Assembly (NCBI RefSeq): GCF_900186505.1
Contig: NZ_LT891968.1
Span: 160,119 to 224,118, forward strand
Direction: 5' to 3'
DNA length: 64,000 nt
Source of the DNA: Enorma phocaeensis
GTDB taxonomy: Bacteria; Actinomycetota; Coriobacteriia; Coriobacteriales; Coriobacteriaceae
The notes under the pieces were generated by a model. It was not told where the DNA came from. It saw nothing but the letters and a program-made list of their open reading frames with translations, and ran no database searches. The translations under genes and the position numbers were made by a program. Position 1 is the stretch's first letter, and the number at the start of each line of letters is the position of its first letter. This document shows, piece after piece, positions 43,020-51,689 of this stretch.

Positions 43020-45524
43020 CTACTTCGTGATTCCGGCGATACCGGCCGGAAGCTTTGAGCGCTCTTCAACTGGAACGAGCCTCATCAGTCCTACAACTGC
43101 TTGTTTGAGTCCCTGCAAATCGTTCCGCTGCAGCGCCGCATACCCATCATTGATTAACCGCTGCTTCTCCCACTCATCTGTCACTGAGAACGATCCGTTC
43201 TCAAACTCCTGTAGAAGTCGGAGCCACCATGCAGGATGAGATGCCAGAATCTGAATCGTCAGTTGGCCAAGCTCGACTATCGAACTCTCCGCAGTCTTTG
43301 AGTCATATCTCTCAATTGCAGACTTTCCCTGTGCCTGCAGTTGATTAATCTGAGAATTAAAATCTTGCCGTTGGCCCCAGTCATCGAGAATCTCCAACGC
43401 TTGACGAGCTCTGCTGACCTCTCCATCCAACTCACTGGAAAGTCGATCCCACTCTGACTGCTTGTCGAGCTCACATGCAGCCGCCTTGATATCTCGAAGA
43501 TCACGAATCGCCTTTTGCTTGGAATCGGTGCCTGCATTTGCCCGAAGAGATGCCTTGGTCGCATTCAAATCATTTCTCAGGCGCTGAACCTCACCTGGAT
43601 CCGCATGGAGCGCCAAAGCATCAATTGCCCTCTCTTGCTTATCCAGTTCATCCTCAATGGATGAAGTCTCCGCAATCTGGTAAGTCATGTCGACACGGGC
43701 GTTCAGCTGGAGGTCGATATCGGGAATGTAAGCCTCAACGGCCAGGCCACGAGACTCATCAACCTGAATCGTGATGTCGATGTCTGTCCCCTCTTGAAGA
43801 TCAAACGGCAACTCCGAACCAGAAATCTCCAATCGGGTAAGGATAAGGTTCAAATCCGGGTTATCCGAATCTCCCTCGTATACCTTAACGGGCAGTGCAT
43901 TGCTCTCGTTTCGTCTCAACGTTCGTGCGGTTCGAAACGAGCGCGTTTCAGCCAACGGGGGGATTCTGCTTCGATCGAAATACAGATCACATGCCTCGTG
44001 AGGTTCGCCCGTTTCATCGAACTCTGTGTACACTACACCGATACCGTGCGAAATCGGGGCACCGCCAACCGAAAGTCCATGCGTGATTGAAAATGAAGAG
44101 GGCTGCGTTGCAAGCAAATTCCCACAGCTGTCGAAAAGCTGAATGTCGTATTGAGTCGTTTTGCCGCGCTGCACATCAACCGTGCACCAAAAGGCTCCGT
44201 TTTTTAGCGGCACCCTCCCACTCGAGAAGAAGCCGTCCTCAGAGGCAATCTGCACGAAATAGCCCTCTGGCTTTGGAATCTCAACCGAACCAGTAATGAG
44301 CTGATCGTCATCCGAAGTCATGGGATCGTAATTAAGCTCAAGAGAAATCGCGGAATTGTTCGCTATGTCCATATGAGACTTAACGATTTCGGTGGAAACT
44401 CGCTCCCCCAACGCGTAAATTGCTGCACCGCGAGCGACGATAGTCAAGGGGTTGACCGAGGCGTCAACCGCAACCCCTATCGTTTCTTCTACACGCTTGC
44501 GAACGTACGGGATCAGCGTTGTTCCACCAACCATAATTGTTCGATTGATCGCGGATTTCTCAATCCCCGCATCTCGGATCGTCTTCTCAACGGCTTCAAT
44601 CGTTTTGTCCACAATTGGTGCTATGCACCTCTCGAACTCATCCCGAGAGAGACTGAACGACATGGAGACTTCTCTGCCATCGAGATCTTTCAAACCGAGT
44701 CCATCAATATCCACAGAGACGGTCTCGAAGGACGAGAGCTCGATCTTGGCATTCTCGGCAATGGCCTTTAGTTTTGCGAAAGCAGTGAAGTAGTGCTCTC
44801 GGTCAAAACTGCTCAGATTAAACTCTCGCAATAGGCGCGGCTTGATGATGCTCTCGATGATCGTCTCGTCGATATCTTTGCCGCCACTGAAGTTGTCGCC
44901 ATAATGGCCCAAAACTTGGAGCAGACAATCTTCAGAAGAGATGATTGCAGAGTCAAATGTACCGCCGCCAAAATCGTATACAAGCCAGGTTTCATCTACA
45001 TGATTTTCGAATCCATAGGCAATCGCGGCAGCGATGGGCTCTTGAAGCAAAATGACTTTCTCGAATCCCGCAAGGGCACCGGCGCGCTTCGTGGCCTCGT
45101 TCTGCATTGTCTCGAACATTGCGGGAACTGTAATCACCGCGGCAAACAGCGGGAGATCCGGATACTTTCTCTGCACATCCGCCTTGAGGGACTTTAAGAT
45201 CTCAGCGGAAACTTCTTCCGGACTGAACGAACGATCCAAGCGCTCGACCCGAACTTTATCCGCTGTTCCCATGAGACGCTTGATTTCGCCGATATAGTTT
45301 TCGCTCTCATCTTTACTTGAGCTGTTATAAAGCCGCTCGTAAGCCTTTTTGCCCACTACAACATTTCCGACTTTGTCCGCACCAAACACCGATGGAGTCG
45401 ATTCATCACCGAAAACGTTACGAATGACCTCGATATCCGAGCCATCATTGAGCGCGATGCTCGAGTTCGTAGTGCCAAGGTCAATACCGATACGGATAAT
45501 CGATGCGTCATTGGTGGACAACAT
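43020..45524 (-). CDS. Divergent Hsp70 family chaperone
   Basis: An 834-residue DnaK-like protein. The actin-fold ATPase has IGIDLGTTNSSIAL, VITVPAMFETMQNEATKRAG, VYDFGGGTFDSAI and IMVGGTTLIPYVRKRVEE. After about residue 390 the usual substrate domain is replaced by a longer beta-rich region and a helical tail ending KLPAGIAGITK. It is distinct from housekeeping DnaK, which is normally about 620 residues and sits with grpE and dnaJ. Here a GrpE-like gene ends 2 bp before the start and a J-like gene follows after 5 bp, so the cassette is self-contained. Clients unknown. Confidence 0.9.
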   Translation of the reverse strand: MLSTNDASIIRIGIDLGTTNSSIALNDGSDIEVIRNVFGDESTPSVFGADKVGNVVVGKKAYERLYNSSSKDESENYIGEIKRLMGTADKVRVERLDRSFSPEEVSAEILKSLKADVQRKYPDLPLFAAVITVPAMFETMQNEATKRAGALAGFEKVILLQEPIAAAIAYGFENHVDETWLVYDFGGGTFDSAIISSEDCLLQVLGHYGDNFSGGKDIDETIIESIIKPRLLREFNLSSFDREHYFTAFAKLKAIAENAKIELSSFETVSVDIDGLGLKDLDGREVSMSFSLSRDEFERCIAPIVDKTIEAVEKTIRDAGIEKSAINRTIMVGGTTLIPYVRKRVEETIGVAVDASVNPLTIVARGAAIYALGERVSTEIVKSHMDIANNSAISLELNYDPMTSDDDQLITGSVEIPKPEGYFVQIASEDGFFSSGRVPLKNGAFWCTVDVQRGKTTQYDIQLFDSCGNLLATQPSSFSITHGLSVGGAPISHGIGVVYTEFDETGEPHEACDLYFDRSRIPPLAETRSFRTARTLRRNESNALPVKVYEGDSDNPDLNLILTRLEISGSELPFDLQEGTDIDITIQVDESRGLAVEAYIPDIDLQLNARVDMTYQIAETSSIEDELDKQERAIDALALHADPGEVQRLRNDLNATKASLRANAGTDSKQKAIRDLRDIKAAACELDKQSEWDRLSSELDGEVSRARQALEILDDWGQRQDFNSQINQLQAQGKSAIERYDSKTAESSIVELGQLTIQILASHPAWWLRLLQEFENGSFSVTDEWEKQRLINDGYAALQRNDLQGLKQAVVGLMRLVPVEERSKLPAGIAGITK

Positions 45525-45526
45525 GT

Positions 45527-46393
45527 TTACTCCTCACTGGCTACTGGAAGAATCAGTATTTCACCTGCAGTAATCGAATCAGGACTCGCAAGATCGTTCA
45601 GCCTGCATATCAACCGCGCATAACTGCCGTAGTCGATTTCCTGCGATTCGCATATTTCCAACAGCGTATCTCCGGGCTTAACCTCATACTCAATCAAGGA
45701 GAGCCCCCTGCGATAAGCCTGTTCTCCATCATCGACATCAGCGATAGAGGTTTCTTCCTGAACGGGAAGGTCATCATCTACGCTCTGAATAGCGAGATCG
45801 ATTCGATCAAATCGCTCGAGCAAAATCGGCCAAAGACAAAGCAGGGCAATCAGACACGCCGCGCAGAGCGCTACAGAAGCACTCGCAAGAATAAGAGGCA
45901 AATTGGGGACGCGTTTCTCCTGCGGAATGTGCGCTCCATCTTCATACTTGCCCGCCACGGCATCATCCCGTTCAGAGATGGCCTCTTCTCCTCTCGGGCC
46001 ATCGATGGAAGGGCTACAGATCGGTCGTCCGTCATGTCCCTCATCCTCGTTCTCAACGGATAGTTTCGGACCGGGCTTGTGCACGACAACGCGGGACCTC
46101 TGCACCACTTCACCCTTGTAAACGATCTCTGGAGAAATCGTCTCGAATATCGTCTCGCTTTCCACTGTGGGATCTGGCTCGATGGCAACGGCCTCTACAT
46201 TTAGATTTCCATAAGGTCGTCCGGTATAATCACAGACCTTAACACCAAGCTTCTCGACACATCTACCGAGCCGATCTATCTCTCGGCCCAGTCGATTCAT
46301 GTCTTGCTTATCGTCAGCTTGAGTAGCCCGCAGCTTATTCTGGCGCCACCAAGCCAGGGCAATTTCCCGGTATTCCCGCGGGAGCGCTTCCAC
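45527..46393 (-). CDS. GrpE-like domain fused to membrane segment and LysM
   Basis: A 288-residue protein. The N-terminus is helical (MNRLGREIDRLGRCVEKLG). Residues about 50-110 (DYTGRPYGNLNVEAVA, ETISPEIVYKGEVVQ, SRVVVHKPG) resemble the beta-domain of GrpE-like exchange factors found beside atypical Hsp70 genes. A transmembrane helix is at about 175-195 (LILASASVALCAACLIALL). The C-terminus is a LysM domain (EYEVKPGDTLLEICESQEID ... ITAGEILILPV). So the exchange factor side would be inside and LysM outside. The start is a GTG. Its stop lies just before the Hsp70 ATG. Confidence 0.68.
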   Translation of the reverse strand: MEALPREYREIALAWWRQNKLRATQADDKQDMNRLGREIDRLGRCVEKLGVKVCDYTGRPYGNLNVEAVAIEPDPTVESETIFETISPEIVYKGEVVQRSRVVVHKPGPKLSVENEDEGHDGRPICSPSIDGPRGEEAISERDDAVAGKYEDGAHIPQEKRVPNLPLILASASVALCAACLIALLCLWPILLERFDRIDLAIQSVDDDLPVQEETSIADVDDGEQAYRRGLSLIEYEVKPGDTLLEICESQEIDYGSYARLICRLNDLASPDSITAGEILILPVASEE

Positions 46394-46494
46394 GATGCAT
46401 CAAACTCCATTCACTGCCGGTAATGCGAGCAGCAAACGCCGCTCCATGAGCAAGCGAGAGCTTCATTTACTTAATCACAGCGCAGTGCGCATCG

Positions 46495-46519
46495 TTTCCC
46501 AATGAAAAGCACCATTGGC
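46495..46519. promoter_or_regulatory. TTTCCCAATG box with inverted CATTGG partner
   Basis: TTTCCCAATG (46495-46504) is followed by CATTGG (46513-46518), giving CCAAT-N10-ATTGG. It lies about 100 bp upstream of the GrpE-LysM/Hsp70/J operon. Related sites occur at 47207, 50318, 50402, 50417, 55919 and 56042. Candidate operator; regulator unknown. Confidence 0.4.
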
Positions 46520-46537
46520 GTCTTTGAAAGCCCGATC

Positions 46538-47131
46538 CTAACGAACGTCTTCCCACCACGTATACTCAACGTAACCATCGCTGATATCAAACTGAAGCCC
46601 ACCGTTGTACTCGCTCAAATAGCCCGTTACCGACAGCCATGCGCCGCCGTCATCGACTGCGTTGATCATCCGCTCGAAGTCGTAATATGCATCTGCCCAA
46701 ACCACAAGCGTGACGCAATTCGAGCTGGGATATTGCTCACCGATACTGATAAAAATAGGCATGCCGGCAGAATCTCGCGCCTGATAAACATTCACTACGG
46801 GCCCCGCAACGGTGCAAGTGGTCCATACGTGATTCCACGCGTTGTAATAGCGATTTTCCTCTGGAATGGCAAGTAATTCGGAATTCCTTGTTGGCCAACG
46901 TGGGTCGACATACATCGACTCCTGCTGCGCGGGTTGAGGCGCATCGCCCCTAAAGGACCGTGCCGATATGTCGTCCGCACTCTCGACGCCGGTTTCCCCA
47001 CACGACGCCTGCCCCTCGCCCTCTTGTTTCGCAGAGCTCGGGGAATATGTTCCACAGCCGGAAATCGCGATAGCCAGGCATAAGAAAAGCACCAGAGCGC
47101 ACCGAAACCGCAATGCCACCTTAAAACTCAT
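46538..47131 (-). CDS. Lipoprotein, unknown function
   Basis: A 197-residue exported lipoprotein: basic start, hydrophobic stretch (ALVLFLCLAIAISGCG) with a lipobox ending in Cys, then a Ser/Gln-rich linker. The C-terminal part (VVNVYQARDSAGMPIFISI, TLVVWADAYYDFERMI, WLSVTGYLSEYNGGLQFDI) has the pattern of an OB-fold. GGGGGTG precedes the ATG. It lies upstream of the chaperone genes on the same strand and may be the surface partner of the LysM protein (inference). Confidence 0.68.
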   Translation of the reverse strand: MSFKVALRFRCALVLFLCLAIAISGCGTYSPSSAKQEGEGQASCGETGVESADDISARSFRGDAPQPAQQESMYVDPRWPTRNSELLAIPEENRYYNAWNHVWTTCTVAGPVVNVYQARDSAGMPIFISIGEQYPSSNCVTLVVWADAYYDFERMINAVDDGGAWLSVTGYLSEYNGGLQFDISDGYVEYTWWEDVR

Positions 47132-47206
47132 ACCACACCCCCGGATTCATTCGGTACCTGATAAAGCCCACCCTGTGCTCATTCTTTCCTACTAGACGTC
47201 TCCGCA

Positions 47207-47223
47207 TTTCCCAATGGCGAAAC
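47207..47223. promoter_or_regulatory. TTTCCCAATG box upstream of the lipoprotein gene
   Basis: TTTCCCAATGGCGAAA lies about 80 bp upstream of the lipoprotein start, in the 170-bp gap. It shares the TTTCCCAATG core with the other sites in the island and has TTTC/GAAA outer symmetry. Confidence 0.38.
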
Positions 47224-47301
47224 TCTGTTGATAGCGCAGCTGAATGGCTAAGGTCTCAAATTCCCTTATGAGCGAATCCACGCCTAACACTGCTCACGGC
47301 A

Positions 47302-48012
47302 TTACTTTTTCGGAAACTCAAATCTCACGTTAGATTCGATCCCGAAATACCTCTTTACAGGAAATATGTCTATAAGACCATAAAAGATGGCATTCACGCT
47401 TCCAGGCGGAACAGTGACAATCGGGACCGGTTGAAGCAGCTCTGCAAGTTTCAACGCCCCGTATAACGATTCGTTAACCTCGCGGGCATTCTCGATACCG
47501 TCTTCGCAAATGTTCCAATACCGCTTCGACTGATCAAAGGGGTCGTTCACCGCCCCACATCGAACCAACTCGTCGTACATCCAGTTAAACGGTGCGAACG
47601 TAATGAGATCGTTCATCGAGTCCCGCACTTCGTAAAGCCTTTCGCTTCTTACGAAATGAACGAATGCCGCAATGCAATATGCGAGACCGTACATCGTTAA
47701 CCAAAGATCAGAGTTGTTCCATAAAAAGTTGCCGTAATGGAACGCATCCATATAGTCATTGAGAGAATCGATGCGTTCCGGCCCAAAACCGTTCGGTTCG
47801 CGCGGAGGAGCGAGATTCTCATATATGCCGAGCCTCCCGTATACTTGCGCCGCAGATCCCACCGTAGCGAACGAGGCAATATCAAGCACGAGATATGCTG
47901 GTATCGAAAGGATCGCAAGTGCACCGGGATTGAAAACCGCGGTTACCGTCGTAGGGCTTAGCGAAACGGGCCGATTTCGGTACGCCGTCTGCACCGTCAC
48001 ATACTGAGGCAT
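47302..48012 (-). CDS. Hypothetical protein of the chaperone island
   Basis: A 236-residue protein. The N-terminus is polar, with a hydrophobic stretch at about 30-55 (NPGALAILSIPAYLVLDI), then an aromatic-rich helical part (YGNFLWNNSDLWLTMYGLAY). It ends RFEFPKK. AAGGTGAT precedes the ATG at 48012. No family recognised. It follows the IS30 copy; before that insertion it lay about 50 bp downstream of the gene now at 49167. Confidence 0.55.
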   Translation of the reverse strand: MPQYVTVQTAYRNRPVSLSPTTVTAVFNPGALAILSIPAYLVLDIASFATVGSAAQVYGRLGIYENLAPPREPNGFGPERIDSLNDYMDAFHYGNFLWNNSDLWLTMYGLAYCIAAFVHFVRSERLYEVRDSMNDLITFAPFNWMYDELVRCGAVNDPFDQSKRYWNICEDGIENAREVNESLYGALKLAELLQPVPIVTVPPGSVNAIFYGLIDIFPVKRYFGIESNVRFEFPKK

Positions 48013-48065
48013 CGTGAGATCACCTTGCGCACGTGTTGAGCAAAAGAAATCATGCTTAGCCTGAA

Positions 48066-49176
48066 TGAGCCTTAGTTTTTCACAGCAAGTGCAACGAGGC
48101 CGATCGGTAGACCTCGTACGGCGTCAGATACCCCAGGCGCTTGCGAGGCCTGCGGTTCAGCTCATCGTACACCCTCTCGACCTCCTCGTCGCTCACGGCG
48201 TCCAGGTCGCAGCCCTTTGGGAAGTACTGCCTCAGCAGCCCGTTGGTGTTCTCGTTGGTCCCGCGGTCCCACGGGTGGTGCGGCGGGCAGAAGTAGCACT
48301 CGGCCCCGACGGCCTCGGTGAACAGGGCGTGCTCGGCGAACTCCTTGCCCCGGTCCAGGGTGACGGTCTCCACGGCGTGGCCGCGCATCGACTCGACCAT
48401 CGCCCCCCTCACGTCGCCCTTCCTCTTCGAGGGCGACTTGCGGCCGGCCAGGTAGCCGCTCATGCGGTCGACCATGGTGACGAGGCACGCGCCGCCGGCG
48501 CGCCCGGCGACCGTGTCGCCCTCCCAGTCGCCGACCCGCGAGCGGGCGCCCGCCTCGGCGGGCCGCTCGGAGAGCTCGTGCGACACCTTGATCTTCCCGC
48601 GCAGCTCGGAGCCGTCCCGGCGCTTCCGCCGCCTGCCGCCGCGCCTCAGCCTCGCCGACGCCCTTCGGCCGCCCACGCAGCGGTCGAGCGCGCCGGAGCC
48701 GATCGCGCGGTAGATCGTCGTGTCGCTGACGGCGAGGTCGGGGCGCTCGAGGCGGATGCGCCCCTCCAGCTGCTCGGGCGACCAGCGCCCCTCGAGCACG
48801 TGCTCCCTGACGAGCTCGAGCCTCTCGGGGTCGTCGAGCAGCCGCGGCCTGCGGCACGCCTCCCTGCGCGCCTCGTAGCGCCGCTGGGCGGTCGAGGCCC
48901 GGTACCAGGGGCGCGCGGTCGACGCGGCGCAGGAGTTGCGCGCGAGCTCCCTGGACACGGTGGACTTGTCCCTGTGGATCTCGCGGGCGATCTCGGAGAC
49001 GCCCTTCCCCTGCCTGCGCAGGCACATGACGTCCTCGCGCTCCTCGATGGTAAGATGGCTGTACCGGCCCATGGCTGCCTCCTGATGATGTTGTCGTCGC
49101 AAGCACCATCGTATCAGGGCGCCATGGGCCGTCCCCATCGGGCGTTGTTGCACTTGGAATGAAAAACTAAGGCTCA
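48066..49176 (-). mobile_element. IS30 family element
   Basis: Terminal inverted repeats of 30 bp with three mismatches lie at 48066-48095 (TGAGCCTTAGTTTTTCA...) and 49147-49176. One transposase gene is on the minus strand. The 49176 end cuts the last codons of the gene at 49167-49457. A target duplication could not be fixed. GC content is higher than in the surrounding island. Confidence 0.9.
48080..49072 (-). CDS. IS30 family transposase
   Basis: A 330-residue DDE transposase. The N-terminal HTH reads HLTIEEREDVMCLRRQGKG and IHRDKSTVSRELARN. The core has DWEGDTVAG (D), VTLDRGKEF (D) and DRGTNENTNGLLRQYFPKG (E), the IS30 pattern. The ATG at 49072 is chosen because the family begins MGRYSHLT there; upstream frame is element end. 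Intact, so probably functional. Confidence 0.95.
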   Translation of the reverse strand: MGRYSHLTIEEREDVMCLRRQGKGVSEIAREIHRDKSTVSRELARNSCAASTARPWYRASTAQRRYEARREACRRPRLLDDPERLELVREHVLEGRWSPEQLEGRIRLERPDLAVSDTTIYRAIGSGALDRCVGGRRASARLRRGGRRRKRRDGSELRGKIKVSHELSERPAEAGARSRVGDWEGDTVAGRAGGACLVTMVDRMSGYLAGRKSPSKRKGDVRGAMVESMRGHAVETVTLDRGKEFAEHALFTEAVGAECYFCPPHHPWDRGTNENTNGLLRQYFPKGCDLDAVSDEEVERVYDELNRRPRKRLGYLTPYEVYRSASLHLL

Positions 49177-49457
49177 ACAACCTCAGATTCTTTGAAGTCT
49201 CCTAAGGAGTATGAAACGCCCGTGCGCATCAAACTAAAGAGAACGTCTGGACTTTCTGCATTTAAGTTCAGATTGTCGAGCAGAAGGTCTCCAAGTCCTC
49301 CGCCAGAAACATAGCGACGAGCATAATCCTTCAGATTTACAGTGGTGGGGTAGGCTCTTGCTTGCTGGAATTGGTAGCCATTCCCCATCTGCACCGCTCG
49401 TAGAATATTGAAGTTTCCGAACATGTCCAAATATGTCATGCCGTCAGGTATGCCCAT
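49167..49457 (-). CDS. Hypothetical protein, C-terminus altered by IS30
   Basis: A 96-residue protein, MGIPDGMTYLDMFGNF onwards, no family recognised. Its last codons (EP and TAG) come from the IS30 terminal repeat. If the element is removed, the frame would run into TCA GGC TAA just beyond, so the original end was probably SG instead of EP. Function may therefore be untouched. It starts 11 bp after the stop of the upstream gene. Confidence 0.55.
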   Translation of the reverse strand: MGIPDGMTYLDMFGNFNILRAVQMGNGYQFQQARAYPTTVNLKDYARRYVSGGGLGDLLLDNLNLNAESPDVLFSLMRTGVSYSLGDFKESEVVEP

Positions 49458-49468
49458 AAGACCATCCC

Positions 49469-50230
49469 CTAAAACCCGGGCTCAATGCCACCGAACTTGA
49501 TGGCGCCCTCGTTCGCAATGATGTCAGGCAGATTCTTATAGAAAAGCTCACGAAAACTCGCCATATCGATGTCCAGCAGTGTTGTCACCGCATCATGCAC
49601 CCGGCGATATTCTGATCCCGCAAAATAGGTCATGAGATAGAAAATAGATCTGAACATAAGCTGCTTATCGCCTGTCTTTCGGGCGCGGCAGATGTCTTGC
49701 TCAAGAGAACGGAAACTTTGCTTTCTACCGGCAGGAATGAAAGCCATTCGATCGTAACCGAGGTATGAGCCAGGATTCTGCTCGCCGATCCCATGATAGA
49801 CAAGCGTTGTAATGAAGTGTCTGACCGCCATCTCAAAGGTAAGACCGGGATTAGCATCCGAGATCTTCTCAAGCCTATCGATCTCAATAGAGATGTACTT
49901 GTAAAAATAAACGTTGAAGTAATACACGAACAAGCTGTGCTTCGCGCTTCTAATCAAACGCTGATTACAATGCTCCCTGACACAAGACTCTACCGACCTC
50001 TCCGCCGGCCAGACCCCAAAAGGATCACAGTAGATGTAGAGCAGGAAATCGATATTTGGCTTGCAAGCCTTTTTCCAAGCATTCATCTCTCCCGACATAC
50101 GGCCCTGAATGGCATCAGGAAGCGTTGAATACGTTGATTCGAGCAACGCGTCGTACAACTCTCCGACCGTATGATTCGACCAATCTTCAGAGCGAGCAAG
50201 ATCCATTGCTACCGGGGTAAGATAAGCCAT
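49469..50230 (-). CDS. Hypothetical protein, first gene of the chaperone island operon
   Basis: A 253-residue, helical, Tyr/Phe-rich soluble protein (MAYLTPVAMDLARSEDW; FVYYFNVYFYKYISIEIDRL; YHGIGEQNPGSYLGYD). GGAGGG precedes the ATG at 50230. No family recognised. It heads the leftward string of genes that ends with the Hsp70 cassette and has a TTTCCCAAT box about 90 bp upstream. Confidence 0.6.
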   Translation of the reverse strand: MAYLTPVAMDLARSEDWSNHTVGELYDALLESTYSTLPDAIQGRMSGEMNAWKKACKPNIDFLLYIYCDPFGVWPAERSVESCVREHCNQRLIRSAKHSLFVYYFNVYFYKYISIEIDRLEKISDANPGLTFEMAVRHFITTLVYHGIGEQNPGSYLGYDRMAFIPAGRKQSFRSLEQDICRARKTGDKQLMFRSIFYLMTYFAGSEYRRVHDAVTTLLDIDMASFRELFYKNLPDIIANEGAIKFGGIEPGF

Positions 50231-50317
50231 CGTGATCCCTCCACATTTCGTTTGCAGCTTAGAGGGCTGCCCCACTTATAGGGTTCGGCGCCATCATAGA
50301 GGTGACTCTCTCGCTTC

Positions 50318-50430
50318 ATTTCCCAATACGTCATGCAGGACTACGGAAATCGTTTTCTCTCTGTATTGATATGGGAATCCAGCACTTGCCGCGCCCGTGA
50401 GCATTGGGAATCTATCCATTGGGAAATGGT
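50318..50430. promoter_or_regulatory. Three CATTGGGAA-type boxes in a divergent promoter region
   Basis: ATTTCCCAAT near 50318-50327, CATTGGGAA at 50402-50410 and CCATTGGGAAATGG at 50416-50429, the last a near-palindrome. They lie in the 270-bp gap between the divergent genes at 50230 and 50503. The two right-hand boxes are 15 bp apart. Confidence 0.4.
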
Positions 50431-50502
50431 CGCTGGAAATCCGCCCGACAATCCAATCAACGAAACGGCGTCGACGGGACGCCCGGAGCAAAGGAGGCCA
50501 TC

Positions 50503-50700
50503 ATGGCGTATCGCGGACATTATTCAAGCGGCAGGAGCAGCTACTCGGGCGGCGGCTTTACGAACCGCCGCACCGGGGCATACGTATCGGCGGCTCGCGC
50601 CCACCAGCATGTGGGCCAGAGCTTCGGCGGGTTCACTAAAACGCGAAGCAGCACCTCGGGCAACTTCTACATGAAGGGCAGCTCTTCGAACCGCAAGTAA
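50503..50700 (+). CDS. Small Gly/Ser/Arg-rich protein
   Basis: A 65-residue protein with a strong AAAGGAGG site before the ATG. It reads MAYRGHYSSGRSSYSGGG and later SFGGFTKTRSSTSGNFYMKG, all low complexity and basic. No family recognised. It is followed by a strong hairpin and then the zinc-ribbon/LRR gene. Confidence 0.6.
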   Translation: MAYRGHYSSGRSSYSGGGFTNRRTGAYVSAARAHQHVGQSFGGFTKTRSSTSGNFYMKGSSSNRK

Positions 50701-50714
50701 CCACCCACGTTTAC

Positions 50715-50746
50715 GGCGTGGCCGCGACGGGAATCGCGGCCACGCC
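50715..50746 (+). terminator. Strong GC hairpin after the Gly/Ser-rich gene
   Basis: 13-bp arms GGCGTGGCCGCGA (50715-50727) and its complement (50734-50746) with a 6-nt loop. Only CTATCTAGTCT follows, so the U-tract is poor; it may attenuate rather than stop. Confidence 0.5.
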
Positions 50747-50784
50747 GGCTATCTAGTCTCTTAGCTAACGAAAAGGAGCCAATC

Positions 50785-51354
50785 ATGGGATTCGTATCAG
50801 CCAAATGCCCCGCATGCGCCAAGAGCATTGAGATTCCGGCGGAGGAAACCGAGTTCTTCTGCCCCTACTGCGGCAGCAAGTTTCTGCGCGACGCAGCCTA
50901 CGCGTTCGCCGCGATGCCCGAGATAGCCACAGGCGACGCCGATCTATCCGACTTCATTATCGTTGGAACCACGCTCGCGGCATACAGGGGCACAAAGTCG
51001 CACGTAATCATCCCCTCAAACGTAACTGTTATTGCAGACGAGGCGTTCTTGGGAAACAAACTCATATCAAGTGTCACCATCCCTGATAGCGTGACCTCGA
51101 TTGGACAAGATTGCTTTAACGGCTGCACCTCGTTGGCGACGGTCATTATGTCTGAGCGAATCACCACAATAGGCCGTCAGGCATTTCGAGGATGCTCCTC
51201 ATTGACGAAAATCGATCTTCCGCAATCTTTGGAAAAACTCGGAACTTACTCCTTCAGATACTGCACATCTCTCACTCTCGCGCTTGTTCCTTCGAATTGT
51301 GAATTCGGCATATGCCCATTCGAGGGCTGTCCGGTCAACGTAATAACGCGGTAG
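50785..51354 (+). CDS. Zinc ribbon plus BspA-type leucine-rich repeat protein
   Basis: A 189-residue protein. The N-terminal zinc ribbon has CPACAKS and CPYCGSK. Residues about 70-185 are four LRR_5 repeats (VIIPSNVTVIADEAF, VTIPDSVTSIGQDCFNGC, GRQAFRGCSSL, LGTYSFRYCTSL). No signal peptide, so probably cytosolic. AAAAGGAGCC precedes the ATG. LRR_5 repeats usually serve protein binding. Fits with the other zinc-ribbon proteins nearby. Confidence 0.8.
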   Translation: MGFVSAKCPACAKSIEIPAEETEFFCPYCGSKFLRDAAYAFAAMPEIATGDADLSDFIIVGTTLAAYRGTKSHVIIPSNVTVIADEAFLGNKLISSVTIPDSVTSIGQDCFNGCTSLATVIMSERITTIGRQAFRGCSSLTKIDLPQSLEKLGTYSFRYCTSLTLALVPSNCEFGICPFEGCPVNVITR

Positions 51355-51405
51355 CTCGGTCAACCGATCCCATCGCATTTCTCAGGTCGTAGGCCTATCT
51401 GCAGC

Positions 51406-51639
51406 TCATGCCCTTGCGAGATGGTCCCTCAACATTGCACGCGCCTCGCTGACTTTAAACGTCATTTCACCCTTGAGCCTGCGCTCCTCCGCCTCGAGGA
51501 CCGCCGTGCGTTGTTCCAAGTCGCAGGATTGCCCCTTAAGCGTATCGACGCGGATATGCGCGAGGCTGTCAGCTTCGCGTTCAGCTGCAGATGTCCTGTT
51601 GCAATCGATCTGAGGAGTCGCTGTGGGCTTGGTTGCCAT
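51406..51639 (-). CDS. Small coiled-coil protein
   Basis: A 77-residue charged protein with GGGAGGATTC before its ATG. The second half (GQSCDLEQRTAVLEAEERRL) is a likely coiled coil. No family recognised. It follows the HigBA module on the same strand. Confidence 0.5.
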   Translation of the reverse strand: MATKPTATPQIDCNRTSAAEREADSLAHIRVDTLKGQSCDLEQRTAVLEAEERRLKGEMTFKVSEARAMLRDHLARA

Positions 51640-51689
51640 GAAGAATCCTCCCGTGGTGCACGTTTTGTTCTAGAGCAAATCCATCGTTC

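Noticed and set aside
47302..49457. One gene split by IS30
   Set aside because: The downstream gene has its own Shine-Dalgarno and ATG, and the upstream frame would stop a few codons past the insertion site.
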